A stretch of DNA of 5,440 nucleotides from positions 1 through 5,440 of the forward strand of contig DMJN01000057.1 of assembly GCA_003451715.1 (NCBI GenBank). The letters are read 5' to 3'. Source of the stretch: Gammaproteobacteria bacterium. Its GTDB lineage: Bacteria > Pseudomonadota > Gammaproteobacteria > Pseudomonadales > Pseudohongiellaceae. Positions 1-4,660 of the stretch are shown piece after piece. How positions within the stretch are numbered: position 1 is the first letter of the stretch; each line of letters opens with the position of its first letter. Both the position numbers and the translations under genes were made by a program. The notes under the pieces are model-generated. The model saw nothing but the letters and a program-made list of their open reading frames with translations. It did not search any database and had not been told where the DNA came from.

Positions 1-297
1 GCCAGCAAGGCGCTGGATATGCTGAGCATCGACAAGAACGGCTTCGACCACATGGACCGGCGCCTGCTCATGACCATGATCGAAAAATTCGACGGCGGCC
101 CGGTGGGGATTGACAGTCTTGCCGCCGCCATCAGCGAGGAGCGTGACACCATTGAAGATGTGCTGGAGCCTTACCTGATTCAGCAGGGTTTTATCATGCG
201 CACACCCCGCGGCAGGATGGTCACCCAATATGCCTACCGTCACTTCGGTATCAAGCCTTCCCGAAAAATCGAGGACCTCTTCGATTCGGAATCTTAA
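1..297 (+). CDS. ruvB: Holliday junction branch migration ATPase RuvB, C-terminal part
   Basis: This is the last 98 codons of RuvB, cut by the window start; the frame is open from base 1 and ends in TAA at 295-297. RuvB is the hexameric AAA+ motor that drives Holliday junction migration with RuvA in recombinational repair. The visible part is the C-terminal winged-helix DNA-binding domain. The family signatures [38 protein letters not shown] and [13 protein letters not shown] are all present and in the usual order. The protein ends with a short acidic tail (EDLFDSES) after YRHFG, as is normal. The Walker A and B motifs lie upstream, outside the window. An internal ATG at 19 is not the start, because the family sequence continues upstream (ASKALDM). 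In many gammaproteobacteria ruvB sits directly before the tol-pal cluster, as here. Confidence 0.97.
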   Translation, partial: ASKALDMLSIDKNGFDHMDRRLLMTMIEKFDGGPVGIDSLAAAISEERDTIEDVLEPYLIQQGFIMRTPRGRMVTQYAYRHFGIKPSRKIEDLFDSES

Positions 298-310
298 GCT
301 CTGCCAGTTT

Positions 311-431
311 GGGCGAAGGCGATGGAGTGGCTAAAGGATTTGGAGGACGCAGCAAGTACATCCCTGTATGCTCGGGCTCAACATCCTGCCTCACACGCCT
401 CCTTATCCAGCCACCCACTCCCGCACTCTGC
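311..431. repeat. Imperfect palindromic, REP-like intergenic element
   Basis: The outer arms are complementary: GGAGTGG at 324-330 matches CCACTCC at 415-421. Just inside, CTAAAGGA (331-338) matches the complement of TCCTTATCCAG (400-410) with small bulges. The centre holds a small hairpin, TACA-TCCC-TGTA (357-368). The word ACATCC(C)TG occurs at 358-366 and again at 381-388. The whole can fold as a long, bulged hairpin directly after ruvB. This architecture suggests a dispersed intergenic repeat of the REP or MITE type, possibly acting as an mRNA-end structure for ruvB. Only one copy is in the window, so its repetitive nature is an inference; the edges are approximate. Confidence 0.5.
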
Positions 432-610
432 ACACGTAAGCCCACAAACGACAATCCACCGAGACTAAAGACGGAGAACTATTGCCACAATTACGCCAGG
501 ATTGGTCAGCTTTCAGCCTGTTTATATCTCCTGACTGTTAGTTTTAGCGTGTTTAATCCGTTTTCACGAAACTATTTCACAAATTGGCCGAATAAATCCC
601 TGAATCCCGC

Positions 611-629
611 GGATTTCCTACGGAAAACC
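611..629. promoter_or_regulatory. Dyad symmetry over the -35 region of the candidate tolQ promoter
   Basis: GGATTTCC (611-618) and GGAAAACC (622-629) are inverted copies around a 3-base centre (TAC), with 7 of 8 positions pairing and one A/A mismatch. An overlapping smaller dyad, AATCC-CGC-GGATT, lies at 603-615, and AATCCC is directly repeated at 595-600 and 603-608. The dyad covers the place where a -35 box would sit for the TATAAT at 642-647, which has no good -35 match. This fits an operator or activator site, but no regulator can be named from the sequence. Confidence 0.4.
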
Positions 630-647
630 AGTGTCATAACCTATAAT
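619..647 (+). promoter_or_regulatory. Candidate sigma-70 promoter for the tol-pal operon
   Basis: TATAAT at 642-647 is a perfect -10 hexamer, about 48 bases before the tolQ start codon. At a 17-base spacing the -35 position (619-624, TACGGA) matches TTGACA at only two of six bases, and there is no extended -10 TG motif. Transcription would start near 653-655, giving a leader of about 40 nt. The weak -35 and the dyad covering it suggest a factor-dependent or modest promoter. Expression from further upstream, through ruvB, is also possible. Confidence 0.5.
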
Positions 648-664
648 TCGAAACCCGATTTTTG

Positions 665-674
665 CCGACGTCGG
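665..674. promoter_or_regulatory. Perfect 10-bp palindrome in the predicted tolQ leader
   Basis: CCGACGTCGG reads the same on both strands and is flanked by T4-5 on the left and A4 on the right, so the symmetry extends further with one unpaired G at 664. It lies just downstream of the predicted transcription start and ends 10 bases before the tolQ Shine-Dalgarno. It has no loop, so it is better seen as a protein-binding dyad than as an RNA terminator. Confidence 0.35.
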
Positions 675-684
675 AAAAGAACAT

Positions 685-697
685 GGAGAAATAAGTG
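685..697 (+). promoter_or_regulatory. tolQ ribosome binding site and GTG start
   Basis: GGAG at 685-688 lies 6 bases before GTG at 695-697. This spacing, and the alignment of the protein N-terminus with TolQ homologues, selects GTG as the start; the next in-frame ATG would remove the first membrane helix. Confidence 0.8.
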
Positions 698-1381
698 AAC
701 GACGGCCTGAATGTTTTCGACCTGCCGCTTAATGCCACTCCGGCAGTACAATTGGTATTCATTATTTTATTTCTGTTATCGATTGTATCCTGGGTCATCA
801 TCGTGCAGCGCTGGCTGGTGTTGTCATCGGCGAAGAAAGGTGTACTGAGTTTCGAGCATCGCTTCTGGTCGGGCATGGACCTGAGCCAACTCTATAAAGA
901 AGGCACCCAGATGCAGCAGGGCAATATGCAGGTAGTAGGCATGGAGAATATCTTCCGGGCCGGTTTCAAGGAATTCATGCGGCTGCGTCAGCAGGGCACC
1001 GTCGACGGCGAAGCCGTCATGGAAGGCGCGCAGCGTGCCATGCGGGTGGCCTACTCCCGGGAAGAGGAAAAACTGGAGAAGCACCTGGCGTTCCTGGCCA
1101 CAGTGGCTTCTGTTTCTGTTTATATAGGTCTGTTTGGAACGGTCATCGGTATTATGAATTCATTCTTGGGCTTGGCGACCCAGACACAGGCGACGCTGCA
1201 GGTAGTGGCGCCGGGTATAGCCGAGGCATTGCTCGCCACTGCACTCGGCCTGATTGCCGCGATTCCAGCAGTTGTTTTCTACAACCGGTATACCTCGCAG
1301 CTCGATACGGTGACCGGCAGCTATCTCACGTTCTCTGATGAATTTTCCAGTATTCTGCACCGGCAGATTCATTCCAATTAA
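695..1381 (+). CDS. tolQ: Tol-Pal motor proton channel subunit TolQ
   Basis: TolQ is the polytopic inner-membrane subunit of the TolQ-TolR stator (MotA/TolQ/ExbB family), which uses the proton motive force to energise TolA. The 228-residue length matches the family (about 230). Membrane helices lie at roughly residues 18-38, 132-157 and 168-195, with the large cytoplasmic domain between the first two (FWSGMDLSQLY near 58-67, FRAGFKEF near 87-94). The signatures YIGLFGTV (143-150) and QVVAPGIAEALLATALGL (169-186) are clear. Thr149 and Thr182 match the channel-lining threonines of E. coli TolQ (Thr145, Thr178). Helix 2 departs from the usual GSxSPYIGLFGTVWGIM: it has Ala138, Val142 and Ile151 in place of Gly, Pro and Trp. 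It is the first gene of the operon, 45 nt before tolR. ExbB is an alternative by family, but the context settles TolQ. Confidence 0.97.
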   Translation: MNDGLNVFDLPLNATPAVQLVFIILFLLSIVSWVIIVQRWLVLSSAKKGVLSFEHRFWSGMDLSQLYKEGTQMQQGNMQVVGMENIFRAGFKEFMRLRQQGTVDGEAVMEGAQRAMRVAYSREEEKLEKHLAFLATVASVSVYIGLFGTVIGIMNSFLGLATQTQATLQVVAPGIAEALLATALGLIAAIPAVVFYNRYTSQLDTVTGSYLTFSDEFSSILHRQIHSN

Positions 1382-1426
1382 CAAACAGTAATTTCCAGGT
1401 ACTCTCCAGCAGGCTGAGGATTAACA

Positions 1427-1867
1427 ATGGAAACCATGGTTCGTAAGAAGCGTAAACCCATGAGCGAGATAAACGTCGTTCCCTTTATCGACGTCATGCT
1501 GGTGCTGTTGATCGTGTTCATGGTGACCGCGCCGATGCTGAACCAGGGCATCGATGTCGATCTACCCCAGGCCAACAACGAAGCACTGGATATCGATGAA
1601 AATCTGGAAACCCTGGTGGTGTCTATTACGTCTAATGATGAGTACTTCCTGAGTATTGGGGCAACCGGGGACGACCGTCAATCGGTCACACTGGACACAC
1701 TCGGCGAACAAGTGAGCCGTATTATGAACGCTAATCCCAGTATTCAGGTGCTGGTGGAAGGGGATACCGAAGCCGACTGGGGGGCGATGATTACCCTGAT
1801 TACGACGCTGAACCAGGCCGGTGTGACTAACCCCAATTTCATTACTCAACCGTTAAATAGTATATAG
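1427..1867 (+). CDS. tolR: Tol-Pal motor subunit TolR
   Basis: TolR (ExbD/TolR family) is the bitopic inner-membrane partner of TolQ. Its single helix carries the proton-binding aspartate and its periplasmic domain gates the motor and touches peptidoglycan. The 146 residues agree with E. coli TolR (142). A short basic cytoplasmic end (VRKKRKP, 5-11) precedes the [19 protein letters not shown] region; Asp22 is the conserved ionisable residue (E. coli Asp23). The helix spans about 20-38, then a periplasmic domain with [14 protein letters not shown] and the terminal motif [14 protein letters not shown] at 1416-1420 sits 6 bases before ATG 1427, which supports this start over the in-frame ATG at 1436. 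tolA begins 19 bases after its stop. Confidence 0.96.
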   Translation: METMVRKKRKPMSEINVVPFIDVMLVLLIVFMVTAPMLNQGIDVDLPQANNEALDIDENLETLVVSITSNDEYFLSIGATGDDRQSVTLDTLGEQVSRIMNANPSIQVLVEGDTEADWGAMITLITTLNQAGVTNPNFITQPLNSI

Positions 1868-1886
1868 TTCGCCGCAGCAGACAGTC

Positions 1887-2717
1887 ATGAGTACTACCTT
1901 TAACAATCTGGTTATCTACAACGGCTACCCGCTGTCGGTTGTCGGCTCGGTATTGTTCCACCTGTTGATACTGGCGACACTCATCTACCTGCAATCGAAT
2001 CCTAGAATAGATAGTCTGGAATTGGTACAACCGACTATAATTAAAGCTCTGTTCATCGATGAAAATCCCCAGCTTCGCAATCAGCTGGTACAGGAGCGGC
2101 AACGCCTGGAGCGCATCGAGGATCAGCGCATTGCCCGAGGGCTTGAGCAGCGCCAGGCAGAAGCGGATGCGGCGGCAGAGGCGGAGAGAATCCGCCAGGA
2201 ACAGGAGCGCCAGCGTCTCGCCGAAGAACAGCAGCGAACGGCCCTGGTGGAACGTGAAGAATTGGAGCGACAGCGAGCCCTGGATGCACAGCAGGTGAGA
2301 GAGTTGCAGGAGCGGGAGCTGGAGCAACAACGCCAACTGGAGCTGGCAGAACAGGCAGAGCGCCGCCGCCAGGAACAAGCAACCGCCGCCGCGGCCGAAG
2401 CGGCGCGTACCGAATTCGAATTGGTGCAGAGCGGTATGGCCTTGATTCAGCAGGCCTTGCAGCAGGTGTGGAATCGACCACCCAGTGCCAGAAATGGGAT
2501 GCGGGCTATCCTGCAGATTCGTATGCTGCCAACGGGTGAATTACTGGATGCGCGAATTACCCAATCCAGCAATGATCCAGCCTTCGATCGCTCCGCGGAG
2601 AACGCGGTGTTCAGCGCAGCGCCGTTCACAGAATTACAGAGTTTGCCGATTAATGTCTTTAATGCGAACTTTCGAACTTTGTCCCTTATTTTCGAGCCCG
2701 AGGACCTGTTGAATTGA
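1887..2717 (+). CDS. tolA: Tol-Pal periplasm-spanning protein TolA (short form)
   Basis: TolA links the TolQR motor to TolB/Pal across the periplasm. The 276 residues show the three usual domains. The first is an N-terminal membrane helix (about 16-35) with Ser21-xxx-His25, like the Ser/His pair with which TolA contacts TolQR. The second is a long charged helix (about 62-180) made of E, Q, R and A. The third is a C-terminal TolA/TonB-like domain (about 184-276, with MRAILQIRMLPTGELLDARI and the end FEPEDLLN). E. coli TolA has 421 residues; the shortfall is mainly in the helical domain. Only one lysine (Lys53) occurs in the protein, whereas the E. coli helix is A/K/E-rich. No cysteines are present, so the disulfide of the E. 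coli C-terminal domain is absent. There is no good Shine-Dalgarno before ATG 1887, so translation may be coupled to tolR. Its stop overlaps the tolB start. TonB is an alternative by fold, but position decides. Confidence 0.94.
   Translation: MSTTFNNLVIYNGYPLSVVGSVLFHLLILATLIYLQSNPRIDSLELVQPTIIKALFIDENPQLRNQLVQERQRLERIEDQRIARGLEQRQAEADAAAEAERIRQEQERQRLAEEQQRTALVEREELERQRALDAQQVRELQERELEQQRQLELAEQAERRRQEQATAAAAEAARTEFELVQSGMALIQQALQQVWNRPPSARNGMRAILQIRMLPTGELLDARITQSSNDPAFDRSAENAVFSAAPFTELQSLPINVFNANFRTLSLIFEPEDLLN
2700..2717 (+). promoter_or_regulatory. tolB ribosome binding site and TTG start overlapping the tolA stop
   Basis: GAGGA at 2700-2704 is followed after 9 bases by TTG (2714-2716), which shares TTGA with the tolA stop TGA (2715-2717). 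No ATG or GTG is available in the tolB frame between the upstream in-frame stop (2660) and the end of the signal-peptide coding region. TTG is therefore the only well-placed start. The overlap implies translational coupling of tolA and tolB. Confidence 0.75.
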
Positions 2718-4078
2718 ATCCATGTAAGCTAATTGTTGGCGGTCGTAAATCCTGCGTAAGCGGCGGTTCCCTGCTGCTCAGCTGCCTTTTATCGCTGTTT
2801 GCAGTTTCGGCACAGGCCGAGCTGAGCATTCAGATTACCCAGGGTATCGACAATCCAATTCCCATCGCAGTGGTGCCTTTTGCCTGGGAGGGCAGCGGTG
2901 TACTCAGCGAAGACATCGGGCAGATCGTGATCAATGATCTGGAACAGGTTGGCGAATTCAGATCCTTATCGCGCTCCAATATGCTCAGTATGCCCAGCGA
3001 AGAAAGAGAGGTGTTTTACCGTGACTGGCGCATTCTGGCTCAGGACTACTTGCTGGTTGGCAAGATCAACCGGGCACAGGGCAGTCAGCTGGTGCAGGTA
3101 CAGTACGAATTATTCGATATCAACCGGGAATTGAAGCTGGCGGGAGAGGTGTTAACCGGTAGCGTGGCACAGCTCAGAGACATCGGCCACGAGATATCCA
3201 ACGTGGTTTTTGAACAGGTCACCGGCGTGCGCGGTGCCTTCACATCAGAGATTCTCTATATTGTCTCCGATCAACTGGGTCCGGAAACCTTCAACTTTCG
3301 CCTGGAAAAAGCCGACTACGACGGTGCCCGTTCACAGACACTGCTGGAATCCCGGGAGCCGATCATGTCCCCCAGCTGGTCACCCAGCGGTCAGGATGTT
3401 GCCTATGTTTCCTTCGAAACCGATCTGCCGCGTATCTATATTCAGAACATACCCACCGGACAACGGCGCCAGATCACCAATTACCCGAATATCAACAGCT
3501 CACCAGTGTGGTCACCCGATGGCAGCAAGCTGGCTATGGTGCTGTCTAAAGACGGCAGCCCGGATATCTATGTGCAGGACCTGAACAGCAACCAACTGAT
3601 GCGGATTACCGATCATCCTGCTATCGATACGGAACCCAGTTGGACCGCCGACGGAAATTCCATCGTTTTCATGTCGGATCGCACGGGACAACCGCAAATC
3701 TACCAGATACCAATTGGCGCCAGCTCCTTTAACGTAGAAAGGCTGACCTATGACTGCTTTCAGTGCATGAAGGCCAAATTTCTGCCGGACGGCGTGAATC
3801 TGGTACATGTAAGGCGAGAAGCCCGACAGGATCCGAACTACCAGATTGCCATCTTGAATATCGATACTCTGCGTGTCATTACGTTGACCGATACTTCACT
3901 GGACGAATCACCCAGCGTGGCTCCCAATGGGAGCATGATAATGTATGCCACGAAATTTAATGGCAGGGGCGTGCTAGATGCCGTATCCATTGACGGTCGA
4001 GTGAAATTCCGGCTACCATCCTCGCAGGGCGATGTGCGGGAACCAGCCTGGTCCCCGTTTCTGAATTCGGGTTACTGA
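2714..4078 (+). CDS. tolB: Tol-Pal periplasmic beta-propeller protein TolB
   Basis: TolB is the soluble periplasmic protein that switches between Pal and TolA. The ORF gives 454 residues (E. coli 430). A Sec signal peptide with a longer than usual N-terminal region (1-35, hydrophobic core about 19-31) ends in AQA, so the mature protein should start at Glu36. The N-terminal alpha/beta domain (about 36-170) has IPIAVVPFAWEG and YLLVGKI. A WD40-like six-bladed propeller follows (about 175-450), with blade motifs SPSWSPSG (219-226), SPVWSPDG (263-270), EPSWTADG (307-314), KAKFLPDG (353-360), SPSVAPNG (399-406) and EPAWSP (443-448). Cys348 and Cys351 (CFQC) are the only cysteines of the mature protein and sit where homologues usually have a GxYN-type turn. 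The start is TTG, coupled to tolA; pal follows after 36 bases. Confidence 0.96.
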   Translation: MNPCKLIVGGRKSCVSGGSLLLSCLLSLFAVSAQAELSIQITQGIDNPIPIAVVPFAWEGSGVLSEDIGQIVINDLEQVGEFRSLSRSNMLSMPSEEREVFYRDWRILAQDYLLVGKINRAQGSQLVQVQYELFDINRELKLAGEVLTGSVAQLRDIGHEISNVVFEQVTGVRGAFTSEILYIVSDQLGPETFNFRLEKADYDGARSQTLLESREPIMSPSWSPSGQDVAYVSFETDLPRIYIQNIPTGQRRQITNYPNINSSPVWSPDGSKLAMVLSKDGSPDIYVQDLNSNQLMRITDHPAIDTEPSWTADGNSIVFMSDRTGQPQIYQIPIGASSFNVERLTYDCFQCMKAKFLPDGVNLVHVRREARQDPNYQIAILNIDTLRVITLTDTSLDESPSVAPNGSMIMYATKFNGRGVLDAVSIDGRVKFRLPSSQGDVREPAWSPFLNSGY

Positions 4079-4087
4079 ATTTATAAA
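4059..4087 (+). promoter_or_regulatory. Possible internal promoter before pal
   Basis: TTCTGA (4059-4064, three of six matches to TTGACA) and TATAAA (4082-4087, five of six matches to TATAAT) are 17 bases apart, in the AT-rich end of tolB and the tolB-pal gap. Transcription would start near 4094, leaving a short leader with the pal Shine-Dalgarno. Extra expression of the abundant lipoprotein Pal would make sense, but the -35 is poor and the match may be chance. Confidence 0.3.
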
Positions 4088-4101
4088 CTATTTAAGTTTT
4101 T

Positions 4102-4117
4102 GGAGGACGCACGAGTG
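4102..4117 (+). promoter_or_regulatory. pal ribosome binding site, favouring the GTG start
   Basis: GGAGGA at 4102-4107 is the strongest Shine-Dalgarno in the window. It lies 7 bases from GTG (4115-4117) and 13 bases from ATG (4121-4123), both in frame. The spacing favours GTG, though ATG gives an equally good signal peptide. The in-frame TTG at 4100 overlaps the Shine-Dalgarno itself and cannot be the start. Confidence 0.7.
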
Positions 4118-4654
4118 GGAATGCAACGCAGTCAATTAATAAAGGTAAGCCTGTTGGTTATCTCGCTGTTCGCGCTAGCGGCATGCAGCTCAACCAGCGA
4201 AACGGATGATAGCGACATGGGAAACCAGGGTTCATCCAGCAGCAGCGGCAGTAGCTCTGCCTCCTCGAGTGCCGGTTCCAGTAGCGGTCAGTTAAGCCAG
4301 GAAGAAATCAGGGCACAGAACGCACTACGGCAGACAGTCTTCTATTTCGATTTCGATGTGGCCGAATTCAAGCCGCAGGATCGCGATACCCTGACTTACC
4401 ATGCACGCGATCTGGCGGCGAATCCGGGCAAGCGTGTGCGCCTGGAAGGTCATGCAGACGAACGCGGAACCAGGGAGTACAACCTGGCTCTGGGTGAGCG
4501 CAGAGCAAACGGTATTCTTAATTATTTTATCGTCAATGGTGCGTCTCGATCTCAAATTGAAACGGTGAGTTATGGCGAGGAAAGACCCTCACAGCGCGGT
4601 TCTACCGAACAGGCCTATTCTCGCAATCGACGAGTCGAAGTGGTTGCCAGATAA
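4115..4654 (+). CDS. pal: Peptidoglycan-associated lipoprotein Pal
   Basis: Pal is the outer-membrane lipoprotein that binds meso-diaminopimelate of peptidoglycan and is the outer anchor of the Tol-Pal system. From GTG it has 179 residues (177 from ATG 4121), close to E. coli Pal (173). A lipoprotein signal peptide ends in the lipobox LAAC with Cys24 as the lipidated residue; Ser25 at +2 fits outer-membrane sorting. Residues 25-59 are a flexible tether whose stretch 40-58 has 14 serines in 19 residues. The OmpA-like domain (about 70-179) begins with VFYFDFD and carries the binding motif GHADERGTREYNLALGERRA (112-131), with Asp115 and Arg130 at the positions that contact the peptide in this family. 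It ends with the usual SRNRRVEVV. cpoB follows 6 bases after the stop and in the same frame. Confidence 0.97.
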   Translation: MGMQRSQLIKVSLLVISLFALAACSSTSETDDSDMGNQGSSSSSGSSSASSSAGSSSGQLSQEEIRAQNALRQTVFYFDFDVAEFKPQDRDTLTYHARDLAANPGKRVRLEGHADERGTREYNLALGERRANGILNYFIVNGASRSQIETVSYGEERPSQRGSTEQAYSRNRRVEVVAR

Positions 4655-4660
4655 AACTCT

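Larger units (their letters stand above)
298..694. other. ruvB-tolQ intergenic region without ybgC
   Basis: This stretch of about 400 bp holds no gene I can support. Translations in all frames show nothing like YbgC, the hotdog-fold acyl-CoA thioesterase often encoded between ruvB and tolQ. The first third (about 311-431) is an imperfect palindromic element. The middle (about 432-600) is relatively AT-rich and shows only weak promoter-like words. The last part (about 600-694) has a candidate tolQ promoter, dyad symmetries and the tolQ ribosome binding site. No clear rho-independent terminator for ruvB is visible: I see no GC stem followed by a T-run. Confidence 0.8.

Noticed and set aside
502..528. 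TTGGTC ... TATATC promoter-like pair
   Set aside because: The spacer is only 15 bases and the -10 matches four of six; it is no better than expected in an AT-rich spacer.
622..653. Sigma-E-like promoter (GGAAAAC ... TCGAAA)
   Set aside because: The spacing is about 19 bases, longer than the usual 15-17, and both boxes deviate from the consensus. The TATAAT between them is a better explanation.
665..674. CCGACGTCGG as a rho-independent terminator
   Set aside because: A perfect palindrome leaves only a 3-bp stem around a 4-base loop, and no T-run follows on either strand.
309..698. Open frame of 129 codons before tolQ whose stop overlaps the tolQ GTG
   Set aside because: It starts at TTG without a ribosome binding site, runs through the palindromic element and the promoter region, and has a disordered Cys/Asn/Arg-rich composition with no recognisable domain. 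The overlap with tolQ looks accidental.
1436..1438. Second in-frame ATG as the tolR start
   Set aside because: GAGGA at 1416-1420 is 6 bases from ATG 1427 but 15 from ATG 1436, and homologues fit the longer N-terminus.
1842..2481. Two long minus-strand frames opposite tolA
   Set aside because: Their Leu/Gln/Ser- and Pro/Ala/Arg-rich sequences are what antisense readings of a Glu/Gln/Arg coiled coil give. They have no domain of their own, and tolA is firmly identified.
4100..4114. TTG at 4100 as the pal start
   Set aside because: The codon overlaps the Shine-Dalgarno GGAGGA (4102-4107), and it would add five residues (EDARV) before a normal lipoprotein signal. GTG 4115 or ATG 4121 is better placed.
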